Source: Pythium myriotylum (Eukaryota; Oomycota; Peronosporomycetes; Pythiales; Pythiaceae). Taken from it: a DNA stretch of 64,000 nucleotides. Shown here piece after piece: positions 33,907 to 45,283 of the stretch (position 1 is its first letter; each line of letters starts with the position of its first letter). The notes under the pieces were generated by a model, which searched no databases, was not told where the DNA came from, and saw nothing but the letters and a program-made list of their open reading frames with translations. A program made the position numbers and the translations under genes. The stretch spans positions 2,461,441 to 2,525,440 of the forward strand of contig JALJCQ010000003.1 in assembly GCA_023091665.1 (NCBI GenBank), given 5' to 3'.

Positions 33907-35307
33907 CTACTTGGTCGTGGAGCCGATGTCGCCGACGCGGATGTTGCTGTACTTGACGGTCGCGCTGCCGGCCGACGCCTCGACGTCGCTGGGCTTGCCC
34001 GACGTGGTGGGGCACGAGCCGCGCGCGACACCTGGCAGCGACGCGTCCTTGTTGAGCGGGTAGTTGGAGTCGAGCCAGAGGCAGTTGGCGGCGTGGTCGG
34101 TCCAGAGGCTCATGGTGAGCACGACGCCCTTCTTGAGCGCGTTGCCCATGGCCGTGAGCGCGCCCTTGGCGGCGTGGTCGTTAGTGTCGCCGAAGACCGA
34201 CTTGGCCTGGTTGCAGAGCTTGTCGGTGATCGAGTTGACGGGGTCGAGGCCCTTCCAGTTGGCGTTCGGGGTCTGGATGATCTTGCCGTTCTGCTTGTAG
34301 AAGCGCTTGATCTCGACGAGGTTGCCGTTGGCCGTCTTGTCGCTCGTGATGAACTGCGTGACGACTGTGAAGGGCTTGGTCGAGTCGATGGCGAAGGACG
34401 AACCGGGCCCGTAGAACGTCTTGTTGCCCATGCGGTAGGGGTTCCAGTCGCAGCCGTCCTTGTCGCAGACTCCCTTGTAGCGGTTGTTGGAAGCGTCGTC
34501 GCCGCACTCGGTGGGCGACGAGCACCGCGTCTGGCCCGAGACCGTGCACGGGTGCGACGTGAAGGCGTTGGAGATGGCGTTGGACTCCCAGATGTCCATC
34601 TCGGCGCAGCAGGTGCCGTACTGGCCGAAGCCGGCGTTCGGGTCGGTCTTGGACGGCGTCCAGTTGTTGACGTTGGCCTCGCCGTTGATGAACTTGATGT
34701 CGTGTGGACACTGCGCATCGCAGTAGCCGGTGCCGTAGGCCGCGCCGGCCTGGTTGCCCGAGAAGCGCGATTTGCCTCCGTCGGCGTCCATCTGCACGAA
34801 GTAGAGCGCGCCGTTGAGACCGCAGGGCAGCTGGGACACGTCGACGTCGAAGGCGAACTCCTGGTTGAGCAGCTTGAACATCTTGTACTTGGTGTCGTCC
34901 TGCATGAGGTAGACGCGCGAGCCGACGTTGGTCGAGTACTGTCCCTTGGTGACGAGGCGCAGCGAGACCTCCTGGTTGTTGGTGTTGATGCCGTAGGTGG
35001 AGGAGTAGTCGGCGCCGTCGAGCGCGCAGTTCTTGGCGCACGAGACCGGGTCGGGGCAGTAGTCTTTGTTCCACGTGTTGCCGGTGTAGCAGTTGGTGTA
35101 TCCGCCAACGTTGTGGAGCCAGCGCCAGTTGGCGTCGAGCACGATCTTGGTGCTTTCGGTCTTGCAGCCGCCGCTGGTGGTGCACGTCTGCGAGGGCAGC
35201 TGCGGGTGGACTTCGGGCGTGCTGGTGCCGACTTGTTGTGCGCGCACGGTGGTGGCGACGAGGAGGACGGAGGCGACGACGGGGGAAGAGGCGGTGACGA
35301 TCTTCAT
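33907..35307 (-). CDS. GH7 cellobiohydrolase, copy A
   Basis: A 466-residue secreted enzyme with a signal peptide ending near TTVRA-QQ. GH7 enzymes run along crystalline cellulose from reducing ends and release cellobiose with retention. The active-site signature EMDIWE is present, with nucleophile Glu236, Asp238 and acid/base Glu241. The Cys-rich GH7 core is complete ([37 protein letters not shown]). No cellulose-binding module or linker follows, so it is a single-domain enzyme. Protein and promoter are shared with copy B at 40598; the one coding difference I can find is silent (34366 versus 41539). The stop is TAG here and TAA in copy B. It is tail-to-tail with the ankyrin gene, 212 bp away. 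Confidence 0.96.
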   Translation of the reverse strand: MKIVTASSPVVASVLLVATTVRAQQVGTSTPEVHPQLPSQTCTTSGGCKTESTKIVLDANWRWLHNVGGYTNCYTGNTWNKDYCPDPVSCAKNCALDGADYSSTYGINTNNQEVSLRLVTKGQYSTNVGSRVYLMQDDTKYKMFKLLNQEFAFDVDVSQLPCGLNGALYFVQMDADGGKSRFSGNQAGAAYGTGYCDAQCPHDIKFINGEANVNNWTPSKTDPNAGFGQYGTCCAEMDIWESNAISNAFTSHPCTVSGQTRCSSPTECGDDASNNRYKGVCDKDGCDWNPYRMGNKTFYGPGSSFAIDSTKPFTVVTQFITSDKTANGNLVEIKRFYKQNGKIIQTPNANWKGLDPVNSITDKLCNQAKSVFGDTNDHAAKGALTAMGNALKKGVVLTMSLWTDHAANCLWLDSNYPLNKDASLPGVARGSCPTTSGKPSDVEASAGSATVKYSNIRVGDIGSTTK

Positions 35308-36141
35308 GGCTGGTTTTGGTTGTTCTCGGCGTGGGAAATTGGAGAATGAGGCTTCCTGGGCGGGGGTCTGTGCTGCACACTACGTCCCGTGGAGTTGTTT
35401 CCTTGGTGCGTATGACGGTGTTTGCTGTGCCAGTCGTTGCAACAGGGAACGTCGTGAGGAATCCAGTGGTGTGGAGCTGAAAATTTCGGGCACCGTCTGA
35501 ACGCCAGCCAGGACTCTGCTTCTCGGTCTACTAAAGATCGGAGGCATCGTCTACTAGTGCGTGCGTGAGGAAGACAGCACGCAGCATCCATTGGTGCTCG
35601 ACAACGCAGCAGCGCGGCGAAAAGTTTGGGCGACTGACCCGCGTTCTGATCGGCAGGATCCGCTGAAATATTCGGTGAGCAGGATGGCCAGTCGAGTGGA
35701 GACTCAAGTTGTTCATCGCGACGTTTGCCAGAGACGGTCGACTGGAGACAGTTTGATTTGCTCCCTGTCTTCCGTGTCGAGTGTGAGGAAGTGTGGGATG
35801 GGCCGACCCATCACGTTGGCACATTCATCGATCACAGACGAGACACGAGGGAAGAGAGACGTGGGAGGATGGAGAATCGGTCTACGTTACTGCACTGTTT
35901 TCGTCTGTCTTGGCACAGCGGATACGATGTGAACGCAGCGGACGTTGTAGGAAGACGAGACGGCGTTGAAGGAGCCGATCGCGGCGGACAAGTTCAAGAT
36001 GGCTGACACTGCTTTTGGGATCGGACAGTATCTTGTACTACGATACTGTGTCAGTGTGTGGAGTGCAGTGTCAAGTCCTTCATCGCGACGTCTGCAGCAG
36101 CGTCGGAGGGTCATCCCCATCGAAGTGGATTGTCAGTCGTC
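33908..36141 (+). repeat. Left arm of a 2,234-bp inverted repeat
   Basis: It is the reverse complement of 39764-41997. Paired positions sum to 75,905. All overlapping frames I compared translate identically except for one base (34366 T versus its partner 41539 G). It holds the whole GH7 gene up to the first two bases of its stop codon, plus 834 bp of upstream sequence, so both copies share a promoter. The inner edge is sharp at 36141. Confidence 0.93.
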
Positions 36142-37410
36142 AGGTATCGCGATGGCGCAACGTAGAGTTGCCAGTAGCGATTAGAAGTGTTCATCTCAGG
36201 CCGGCTAGTGTTCTCTCGCGCTGGCACCAGCACATTAGCGGGCTCAAATGCCGGTCGAAGAGGAAGACATAAAGTGCGCAGGCGTAATCATGAGGCAACC
36301 TGACGGTGTACGCCCGACCAAACCCAACATACGGGCTTTCTGGCTGAGCCCAAGAGAGACCTTGGCGCATCATAGATCTCCGGTACATCATTTTGTCTCA
36401 AGTGCAGGAGTTTGAGGCTGAGTCCGAAGATTTGGAAGGGGAGAGACAGCCGAATCAGTACTTGATGGGTGCAGTCCGTCCTCCTCAAGAATGCGTGGGA
36501 CAACACATCTAGCCAGAAAGAACATCAGACCCAGATGAAGCCTTCTTTGAAGAAGCACTGATACCAGGATGTGCTGAGCAGAGATAGTGCATACGAGCTT
36601 CGCTCACGGGATAGAGAAGTAAACCGGATTGTCTTAAGCCTGTAACGGCGTGTAGCAGAGGTTTGCATTCGGCACAAACATACCGACTATCATTTAGAAT
36701 TTTTGCTCCTTACTTTGGCATGACCAATCCCCGTGTTCGAAAGTGCTTATGCCCAGAGGATGGGTTTCCAACTTGAAGTAGGAAATCACCGGATCCCTGT
36801 GGATCAAACACACCGGAACAACGTCTCATCCTACCATCACCAAAGAAAATGGAAGCTTCTGCAGTTGAGGAGTGTATGCAGACAACTAAAAACTAGTTCA
36901 GAAGGCGCGAATATATTGAGGGGCAGGTCTACTTCCGATCTGCAGGCACGAACAAAATTTCAGACTGTCGCGACCAGATAATTGCTCGATGAGGTTAAAG
37001 CATGAAGATTACTCCCAGCCTGCAGCGACACTTTCTCTGCAGACTGGGAGTAATCTTCAGCGGGAAATTTCGGACTGTCGCGGCAAGGCTAAATGTTCTG
37101 TGAGGCCTAAGTTTCACTAATACTCCCAGACTGCAGTGATACTGCATCAAGCAATTGCGACCAGCGATTGTCGGACGGTTAGACACGGTGGAGTTGTCGA
37201 TTCATTAGAACCGATGGCCTCAGTTGGGTACTAGATGTAGATTATTGGTCTCAGTCCCTTTCCGTGGATTGACACATGACGGTGTAACAAGTCAAGTCGT
37301 ATTGGCCAGTGAAACATCCTTTTTATGTCCAGTTGACTTTGGACCTTACTTCGCACCTCTTTGTCCTGGCTATGCACAATATGACATCCATAGGTTCCGC
37401 GCACGCCTCT
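36142..37410. other. Intergenic spacer inside the inverted repeat
   Basis: No gene is recognised. Near 36950-37150 there is a degenerate direct repeat of about 110 bp, with units beginning AAATTTC(A/G)GACTGTCGCG and ending with ACTCCCAG(A/C)CTGCAG, and a hairpin at 37004-37058. Confidence 0.45.
37004..37058. repeat. Hairpin with 22-nt arms
   Basis: GAAGATTACTCCCAG plus CTGCAG (37004-37025) pairs with CTGCAG plus CTGGGAGTAATCTTC (37037-37058) with one mismatch and an 11-nt loop. It lies within a degenerate direct repeat and may be a miniature-element end. Confidence 0.75.
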
Positions 37411-38670
37411 TCACGGGATCGGAGTGCCCTTGAAGATCGAGAGCATCGCCAGCTTGTCCGCGCGCGGCGTGTTCCAGTCCGTGTCCAGCAGTCCCTCCGT
37501 GTCGCCCGAGTTGGGGTTGATGCTCCAGTAGAACGAGCCGATCGACTTCTGCTTGAAGTAAGAGGCCATCTTGTCCTGCCACTTCTTGTCGCCGTCTGAG
37601 CGGTACTTGCCGCCCCATTCGCCCACGACGAGCGGGCCGTACTTGTTCTGAATGAAACCGAAGTGGAGGTCCCAGACGTCGGGCATATTGGCCGGGTAGC
37701 TCGAGTTTGAGAAGTACGGCTGATACGACACATCCGGTCCGTACACGTGCGGGCTGTAAACGAGGCGCTCAGCGACAGGCAGTGTCAAGGGCGCGCGCTG
37801 CACGTCCATGAGATTCTCTCCCCAGAAGCACGGGAACGCAGCCTGGTCGCGGCTCGACAGCTGCACGCCCTCGACAAAGATGAGCCAACGCGGCACGATC
37901 TGCTGGATACTGGTGGCCCACTTTAGCGCTGCAAGGCGCCAGTCGTTTGCAGCGTTGTTGCTTCCCCACGACGCGGACCCGTGCGGCTCATTTTTGAGGT
38001 CCGCCCCAACCACGTTCCATGTGTCCTTGTAGCGAGCAGCGAGAATCTTCCAAGCGTTCTCGAAGTTGTTTTTGTCGCTATCGGACGTGTACCAGAGGTC
38101 GGTGATGCCGCCGCTCAAGTGGTTAATGACGTGGGCATCAAGCAGCACGACGATCTTGTTGTCTGCAAAGACTTTGATCGTGTAGTCCATCACGTCCAGG
38201 AAAGACAACGTCTTGCCGTTGAATGCATTGAGCAGCGCGACTTCGTTCGGGATTTTGGTCTTGTCGATGGCCAGGTTCCCAAGCACGGCATCGACAGCAA
38301 AAGGGAGACGTACTGAGTTGAAATTGTTGCTCTTCAAAAAAGTCGCGACCTTTTGGATCGTTGTAGACTGCGGGCCACCCCAGAGACCGTGGGGCACGAG
38401 AATATCGGTCTCCATGCCGAAGTAGTTCGCGCCTTTGAAGATGAAGGGAGCGCCGTTCATATAGATGCCATCGAGCTTGGCCTGGAACACGGGCGTTGCG
38501 AGCGGCGTGATGACAGCGTTCTCAGCAAACATGGCCACTCCGGAGGCGTCTTGCTCAACAGCTGGGCCAGCAGGGAATGACTCAGGCACCGTGTACGGGT
38601 GTTGATTCGCGAACGCTGAAGCAGCGAAGGCGGCAACTGAAAAGAAGAACTTGACAGCAGAGGGCTTCAT
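37411..38670 (-). CDS. Secreted GH5 endo-beta-1,4-glucanase (cellulase)
   Basis: 419 residues with a signal peptide (MKPSAVKFFFSVAAFAASAFA). GH5 endoglucanases cut internal beta-1,4 bonds of cellulose with retention. The family signature VVGADLKNEPHGSASWG carries the acid/base Glu228, and PLVVGEWGG carries the nucleophile Glu351. The conserved (beta/alpha)8 elements SVRLPFAVDAVL, VVLLDAHV and VYSPHVYGPDV are in order. The motif pattern is closest to the bacterial-type EngXCA-like GH5 cellulases rather than exo-1,3-glucanases; this subfamily call is from memory of the motif. It has no binding module. It lies between the two GH7 genes inside the inverted repeat, and its product would create the chain ends that GH7 needs. 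Confidence 0.92.
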   Translation of the reverse strand: MKPSAVKFFFSVAAFAASAFANQHPYTVPESFPAGPAVEQDASGVAMFAENAVITPLATPVFQAKLDGIYMNGAPFIFKGANYFGMETDILVPHGLWGGPQSTTIQKVATFLKSNNFNSVRLPFAVDAVLGNLAIDKTKIPNEVALLNAFNGKTLSFLDVMDYTIKVFADNKIVVLLDAHVINHLSGGITDLWYTSDSDKNNFENAWKILAARYKDTWNVVGADLKNEPHGSASWGSNNAANDWRLAALKWATSIQQIVPRWLIFVEGVQLSSRDQAAFPCFWGENLMDVQRAPLTLPVAERLVYSPHVYGPDVSYQPYFSNSSYPANMPDVWDLHFGFIQNKYGPLVVGEWGGKYRSDGDKKWQDKMASYFKQKSIGSFYWSINPNSGDTEGLLDTDWNTPRADKLAMLSIFKGTPIP

Positions 38671-39763
38671 CGAGTAGCTCGCTTGTAGGCAAATTGCGTT
38701 GTGATCTCAAACTCAAAACTCAGCGGCGACAAGTCATGGGGTGAGAACTCTGTCTCTCCAAGGCTTAGGTGTGGAGGGAGATAGTATAGAGGTAAAACTC
38801 TTGCCTTAGACGTTGGGTTTGAGACCCATTGTGGATCGGAAAAATTCGTGGAGAGGAGCATGCCAGGCTCTCGCCGTTGGTAAATGGCGACGAGGACTTG
38901 TAACCGCTCCGTTGTATCCGGCTGCTCATGGGAATTTTGATATGGCACGATTTGCGGAGATATTGCCAGATCAATGAAGCGAAAATCCAACTGGAACGGT
39001 TTCCTTGACCTGGTCCCCACTGACTCTCGATATTTGATCGGGATCTCCCTCGCAATTTGACTTGCAGATAAATCATAGAAACACTCCACAGAGAGTGAGC
39101 TCCACCACGGACTGATGCACGGTCTCACGTTTCCTTGAAGATGGGCGGATGTCCTCTTCACATGAAGGGAGACAGATCACTGACCGTCTCCTTGGATAAG
39201 AACGACAGCCCAGGACGGAAATTTTGTGGTGAGAGAGAAAGTTCGTTGGGCTACTACGAAATGCTTTGAGATAAACTTTGACTTTAGCTAAAAGCCATGG
39301 TACTTTGAGATGGAACCTTCAACATTCGGCGGCTGGATTCGACTCCTCCAACTCGTCGAGGGCTTTCAGCTGAATCGACAACCTATACTTGTGCTGTTCT
39401 CTTTGCTTAATCTGCAGATCTGTCAGACGTATGGACTCTCCCATCCTTTTTTTTCTAGTTCCTGCTACGGTGTAGATGATCCTTCACTCATGGACATCCT
39501 TTGCGTCGCTGGGTGAGCAGATTTTCGCTGTCTCTGCCGATCAGGATCAGAGCAAATCACGGCATTCTTCCGTGAGGGAACTCACGTTCAAGTTCCATGG
39601 AGCTTTCTCTCGATTATGTCTCAATCCAAGGAGTAAAGATGACAGTGTGAAAATTTCGCTCGAGCGCCAACGCAAGAACTCTCAATTGAAACTCTATCCC
39701 CAGCCCAGCGATAGACGAGTGATAACATGCTTCTTCAAACAGCTCGCCATCACGATGATGTCC
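38671..39763. other. Intergenic, promoter side of the GH5 gene
   Basis: Nothing is recognised beyond the presumed GH5 promoter at the left. The right edge is the exact boundary of the inverted repeat. Confidence 0.45.
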
Positions 39764-41997
39764 GACGACTGACAATCCACTTCGATGGGGATGACCCTCC
39801 GACGCTGCTGCAGACGTCGCGATGAAGGACTTGACACTGCACTCCACACACTGACACAGTATCGTAGTACAAGATACTGTCCGATCCCAAAAGCAGTGTC
39901 AGCCATCTTGAACTTGTCCGCCGCGATCGGCTCCTTCAACGCCGTCTCGTCTTCCTACAACGTCCGCTGCGTTCACATCGTATCCGCTGTGCCAAGACAG
40001 ACGAAAACAGTGCAGTAACGTAGACCGATTCTCCATCCTCCCACGTCTCTCTTCCCTCGTGTCTCGTCTGTGATCGATGAATGTGCCAACGTGATGGGTC
40101 GGCCCATCCCACACTTCCTCACACTCGACACGGAAGACAGGGAGCAAATCAAACTGTCTCCAGTCGACCGTCTCTGGCAAACGTCGCGATGAACAACTTG
40201 AGTCTCCACTCGACTGGCCATCCTGCTCACCGAATATTTCAGCGGATCCTGCCGATCAGAACGCGGGTCAGTCGCCCAAACTTTTCGCCGCGCTGCTGCG
40301 TTGTCGAGCACCAATGGATGCTGCGTGCTGTCTTCCTCACGCACGCACTAGTAGACGATGCCTCCGATCTTTAGTAGACCGAGAAGCAGAGTCCTGGCTG
40401 GCGTTCAGACGGTGCCCGAAATTTTCAGCTCCACACCACTGGATTCCTCACGACGTTCCCTGTTGCAACGACTGGCACAGCAAACACCGTCATACGCACC
40501 AAGGAAACAACTCCACGGGACGTAGTGTGCAGCACAGACCCCCGCCCAGGAAGCCTCATTCTCCAATTTCCCACGCCGAGAACAACCAAAACCAGCCATG
40601 AAGATCGTCACCGCCTCTTCCCCCGTCGTCGCCTCCGTCCTCCTCGTCGCCACCACCGTGCGCGCACAACAAGTCGGCACCAGCACGCCCGAAGTCCACC
40701 CGCAGCTGCCCTCGCAGACGTGCACCACCAGCGGCGGCTGCAAGACCGAAAGCACCAAGATCGTGCTCGACGCCAACTGGCGCTGGCTCCACAACGTTGG
40801 CGGATACACCAACTGCTACACCGGCAACACGTGGAACAAAGACTACTGCCCCGACCCGGTCTCGTGCGCCAAGAACTGCGCGCTCGACGGCGCCGACTAC
40901 TCCTCCACCTACGGCATCAACACCAACAACCAGGAGGTCTCGCTGCGCCTCGTCACCAAGGGACAGTACTCGACCAACGTCGGCTCGCGCGTCTACCTCA
41001 TGCAGGACGACACCAAGTACAAGATGTTCAAGCTGCTCAACCAGGAGTTCGCCTTCGACGTCGACGTGTCCCAGCTGCCCTGCGGTCTCAACGGCGCGCT
41101 CTACTTCGTGCAGATGGACGCCGACGGAGGCAAATCGCGCTTCTCGGGCAACCAGGCCGGCGCGGCCTACGGCACCGGCTACTGCGATGCGCAGTGTCCA
41201 CACGACATCAAGTTCATCAACGGCGAGGCCAACGTCAACAACTGGACGCCGTCCAAGACCGACCCGAACGCCGGCTTCGGCCAGTACGGCACCTGCTGCG
41301 CCGAGATGGACATCTGGGAGTCCAACGCCATCTCCAACGCCTTCACGTCGCACCCGTGCACGGTCTCGGGCCAGACGCGGTGCTCGTCGCCCACCGAGTG
41401 CGGCGACGACGCTTCCAACAACCGCTACAAGGGAGTCTGCGACAAGGACGGCTGCGACTGGAACCCCTACCGCATGGGCAACAAGACGTTCTACGGGCCC
41501 GGTTCGTCCTTCGCCATCGACTCGACCAAGCCCTTCACGGTCGTCACGCAGTTCATCACGAGCGACAAGACGGCCAACGGCAACCTCGTCGAGATCAAGC
41601 GCTTCTACAAGCAGAACGGCAAGATCATCCAGACCCCGAACGCCAACTGGAAGGGCCTCGACCCCGTCAACTCGATCACCGACAAGCTCTGCAACCAGGC
41701 CAAGTCGGTCTTCGGCGACACTAACGACCACGCCGCCAAGGGCGCGCTCACGGCCATGGGCAACGCGCTCAAGAAGGGCGTCGTGCTCACCATGAGCCTC
41801 TGGACCGACCACGCCGCCAACTGCCTCTGGCTCGACTCCAACTACCCGCTCAACAAGGACGCGTCGCTGCCAGGTGTCGCGCGCGGCTCGTGCCCCACCA
41901 CGTCGGGCAAGCCCAGCGACGTCGAGGCGTCGGCCGGCAGCGCGACCGTCAAGTACAGCAACATCCGCGTCGGCGACATCGGCTCCACGACCAAGTA
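39764..41997 (-). repeat. Right arm of the 2,234-bp inverted repeat
   Basis: Partner of 33908-36141. Matching starts at 39764, since 39763 no longer pairs with 36142. It ends at 41997, the second base of the GH7 stop codon. Confidence 0.93.
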
Positions 41998-41998
41998 A
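40598..41998 (+). CDS. GH7 cellobiohydrolase, copy B
   Basis: 466 residues, identical in protein sequence to copy A at 33907-35307, with the same signal peptide and EMDIWE active site (Glu236, Asp238, Glu241). It differs in using TAA as its stop, because the repeat ends inside the stop codon, so the 3' UTRs and terminators are unrelated and the two mRNAs can be told apart there. The silent G at 41539 is the only coding difference I found. It is transcribed toward the GH1 gene, 1.7 kb upstream of it. Confidence 0.96.
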   Translation: MKIVTASSPVVASVLLVATTVRAQQVGTSTPEVHPQLPSQTCTTSGGCKTESTKIVLDANWRWLHNVGGYTNCYTGNTWNKDYCPDPVSCAKNCALDGADYSSTYGINTNNQEVSLRLVTKGQYSTNVGSRVYLMQDDTKYKMFKLLNQEFAFDVDVSQLPCGLNGALYFVQMDADGGKSRFSGNQAGAAYGTGYCDAQCPHDIKFINGEANVNNWTPSKTDPNAGFGQYGTCCAEMDIWESNAISNAFTSHPCTVSGQTRCSSPTECGDDASNNRYKGVCDKDGCDWNPYRMGNKTFYGPGSSFAIDSTKPFTVVTQFITSDKTANGNLVEIKRFYKQNGKIIQTPNANWKGLDPVNSITDKLCNQAKSVFGDTNDHAAKGALTAMGNALKKGVVLTMSLWTDHAANCLWLDSNYPLNKDASLPGVARGSCPTTSGKPSDVEASAGSATVKYSNIRVGDIGSTTK

Positions 41999-43711
41999 AT
42001 GTTGATGGGATCGCGTAGACGTTCGTCCGAGTGGGGAGAGGAAAAAAACCCAGTAGCTCAGCCTGTGTGGTGCTGAGCTCACGATTGTTATGTGACGTGT
42101 GCATTGAATCAGGTAGGGACGTAGGATTGGCAGTATTTGGTACGAGTTGAGGGAAGGATAAAGACATCCAATATACTGCAATGTTTCTGTTTCGGCACTG
42201 CGGTGGGTCCATGAAAGATCGGTTGAATCCGGGCAAACGTGACCTCCTATCGAAGGACGTGATGACGCCCAGAGACTGTCCATTCAGTTCGATGTGCGTA
42301 ATCCTCCCCATCCTTCGGAGGAGGTTGCGGTGAAGTTCTTGATACAGTTTTCCACATGAGCACAACTCCACGGTCTTTGTCAACGACATGACCCTGGCCA
42401 GTCGGTAATGATTGTGTTGAATAACCGATGGTTATTCAACGGAGCGGACGAATGGTTATGAGCGATTGGCTCGCTCCGTGTGTTGACCATGACGTTTGGG
42501 CACTCCGTACAATTCAATTCGAAGACCTCAGATCGAATCGAATCGAACAGTAGCGTGGCGCTCAATACTGACCGATCCCGTGATTACTCCAGTAAGATCC
42601 TCTTGAAGTTATCCGATGGGATCGGGTCTTTCGATGCTCTCTTGATTTTCGAGATAGTTTGTTGCATCTTTCTGTACTACTGTACCGTTCACACCACGAC
42701 CAGCCAATTCCGTCCCTTCTGTATGAAGAACGTTCCAAAGCTACACCGTGCTTTAGAGTTGAAGCAAAGATAAGAGATGATGATAGCAATCCGGCATTTG
42801 GTTCTTTTCAAAGAGAGCCTCTTCTTGTCCAAAGTTCAATGTAGTTGGAGTGACAGGAACCGGACAAACAAAATGAAGTTTCGCCAATGTGGGCCGATGA
42901 CTGACTCGCGCATCCAGACAGTCACTTCAGGAAGGTGTGACTCACTACTTGAACTCGATAGAATTCAGTAGCATTGCTAATATGTAACTTGGGAGAAGAT
43001 GCTACAACAGCGACCAAGAACAGTATGCAGGGCTAGATCGCTTCCTTGGGTAGTCCAACATGTAACAAAAAGAAGACACACGAATCAAAATAGTACTGGT
43101 GCACAGTACTTTTTTGGGTGGAGCAGCATACTGTGTCTGTTTTATTCGTGAAGCAATGTGAAGTCAGTCATCTTGAGCCTTAGTGGTGATCTTCATCGAA
43201 ATGCCCCCGTGTGCAAGGGTGTTGTGTGCTCAGGTATTATTTTCTAGTTGAGACGGATCTTCAGTAAGTGGTCTGACTCTGCAAATCCCAAGTCAAGTGC
43301 GACTGGATTCTTTCCTGCCGACGCCGGTTTGCGCAGACAAATTGCTGCATCCAGTTTATTTTAGCGGGTGGCGTAAACGATCAGAGGATTTCGAGTGCAC
43401 TGCTCTACCCACGAACGTTCTTCAACATACCCGGATAGTACATACTTCGAAGTACTCTAAATCGTAGTGTGGACCGCCCAATGTTGCTGCAAAGCCCCAC
43501 GATCAGTTGAGAATGTCAATTCTCACGGTTAAAGTGTCCTTTTTATGTTGAAATGCTCCACAGTAATCTCAAGATTATGGCCACCATCGAGATCTTGACT
43601 CAATTGAGTCTCCATGCAGGGTTTAGCTCTCCTTTCCGGTGCAAGTCGATTGTGGCTAAATCTCTGCTGGCCATTCTGCAATTTGCGCTCACACCACCAC
43701 TCGTCTCCGTC
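41999..43711. other. Intergenic between GH7 copy B and GH1
   Basis: No gene is recognised. There is a short hairpin at 42416-42440 and a palindrome AGTACTG...CAGTACT near 43092-43110. The GH1 promoter must lie at the right. Confidence 0.45.
42416..42440. repeat. Perfect 11-bp inverted repeat, 3-nt loop
   Basis: GTTGAATAACC, then GAT, then GGTTATTCAAC. It lies about 420 bp after the GH7 stop, too far to be an obvious terminator. Confidence 0.75.
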
Positions 43712-45283
43712 ATGCGTCTCGCTGCCGGTCTCGTTGCCGCGGTTTTCGCGCTCATCGCCTCTTCAAGCCCCACGGTCACAGCGAAACGTTGCTTCCCTGA
43801 CTCGTTCCTCTTCGGCTCGGCCACGGCCTCGTACCAGGTCGAAGGTGGTGTGAAAGAAGGTGGCCGCACGCCCAGCATCTGGGACGACTTCTGCCGCACC
43901 AAGCCGGGCGTCCAGTGCGCCAACGTTGCTGTGGACTTCTACCATCGCTACAAGGACGATGTGAAGCTCATGGTTGAGACGGGACTCCAGTCGTTTCGCT
44001 TCTCGATCTCATGGTCGCGACTGATGAACTGGGACGCAACGACCAGGCGCATGAAACTAAACCCGCAAGGTCTGCAGTTCTATCACAACCTTATTGACGA
44101 GCTCCGTGCGAACAGGATTGAGCCGCTGCTCACGATCTATCACTGGGATCTGCCGTCCGAGCTCGAGAAGGAGCTCACGCCAGGTGGGTGGCTCAACTCG
44201 GAGATTCAAGAGCACTACCTCGAGTACGCGGACCTTCTCTTTCACGAGTTCGGGAAGAAAGTCAAGATCTGGTCGACGATCAACGAGCCTACGTCGATCG
44301 CTGGCTACGCCTACTCGATGGGCTTTCAGGCTCCAGGGCATAGCGGTTCTCCAACCGAGTCGTATGTCGTCTCCACGAACTTGTTATTGGCCCATGCGAA
44401 GGCTGTCGCCCGCTTTCGTGAGTTGAAGAGAGCTGACGTGATTGCCAAAGAAGCTCGCATCGGAATTGTTCTCAGCTCGGCGTACTACTACCCACTGGAC
44501 CCACAGAACCCGAAAGATCTTGAGGCGGCTGAGCGAGCTCTCCAGTTCGAAATGGGTTGGTTCCTTGAGCCGTTGATCTCTGGTGACTACCCTGAAATCA
44601 TGAGGGAGACCGTGGGCGATCGCTTGCCCAAGTTCACTGAAGAAGAGTCCAAGCTGCTGAAAGGCGCCTACGATGTGTTCATGATCAACCACTACATCAC
44701 GAACACCGTCACTGACTGTGATTCGCCGACTTCAACTCAGCCGTGCGAGTCACAGAGCGTCGGCTGGATTCAAGACAGGCATGTCGACGCGTCGCATCTC
44801 ATGCCAGGCTCGTTCCAAGGCAAGGACGATGGTTCGGGCATCCCTTACTGTGTGGGCTTCACGGGCTACCCGCCTGGATACCTCGCGCTCATTCGGTGGG
44901 TCAACGCCAAGGATCCGAGCGTTGACATCCTGCTCACCGAGAACGGCTGGTGTGGAAATGACTCGATCGACAACTATGACCAGCTCAAGTTCTACCAGGC
45001 CTTTATCGAACAAGTGTACATCGCCATCCACTACGAGAAGCTGCCGATCATCGGCTACACGGCGTGGTCGTTCCTCGACAACTACGAGTGGGGGTTCTAC
45101 GGTCCTCGTTTCGGACTCTACTACGTCGACTTCCCAGCGCGAATTGGCGATCCGGACTTTTACGAGGCGAAGCCCACCGACCTTACGCGCATCCCTCGCC
45201 CTGCTGCCAAGTGGTTCAAGAACCTTGCGTCGTCTCGCTGTCTGGACGAAGGAAACACCACAGCTGTCCAGCAAATGATCTAG
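43712..45283 (+). CDS. Secreted GH1 beta-glucosidase
   Basis: 523 residues from the ATG at 43712, which opens a clear signal peptide (MRLAAGLVAAVFALIASSSPTVTA). The frame is open to 43553, but that extension would mask the signal. GH1 enzymes hydrolyse cellobiose and other beta-glucosides to glucose with retention. FLFGSATASYQVEGG is the N-terminal family signature. STINEPTS carries the acid/base Glu192 and LLTENGW the nucleophile Glu410. FSISWSRL, IYHWDLP and GYTAWSFLDNYEWG are also in place. It is full length and unbroken. It follows two GH7 and one GH5 genes, so it would finish the conversion of cellulose to glucose. A decayed relative lies at 54440-54590. Confidence 0.95.
   Translation: MRLAAGLVAAVFALIASSSPTVTAKRCFPDSFLFGSATASYQVEGGVKEGGRTPSIWDDFCRTKPGVQCANVAVDFYHRYKDDVKLMVETGLQSFRFSISWSRLMNWDATTRRMKLNPQGLQFYHNLIDELRANRIEPLLTIYHWDLPSELEKELTPGGWLNSEIQEHYLEYADLLFHEFGKKVKIWSTINEPTSIAGYAYSMGFQAPGHSGSPTESYVVSTNLLLAHAKAVARFRELKRADVIAKEARIGIVLSSAYYYPLDPQNPKDLEAAERALQFEMGWFLEPLISGDYPEIMRETVGDRLPKFTEEESKLLKGAYDVFMINHYITNTVTDCDSPTSTQPCESQSVGWIQDRHVDASHLMPGSFQGKDDGSGIPYCVGFTGYPPGYLALIRWVNAKDPSVDILLTENGWCGNDSIDNYDQLKFYQAFIEQVYIAIHYEKLPIIGYTAWSFLDNYEWGFYGPRFGLYYVDFPARIGDPDFYEAKPTDLTRIPRPAAKWFKNLASSRCLDEGNTTAVQQMI

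Noticed and set aside
33772..35349. Long plus-strand open frame opposite GH7 copy A (and its twin at 40556-42283 opposite copy B)
   Set aside because: It is an antisense shadow of a GC-rich, Cys-rich coding sequence, with Val/Gly/Arg-rich translation and no family resemblance.
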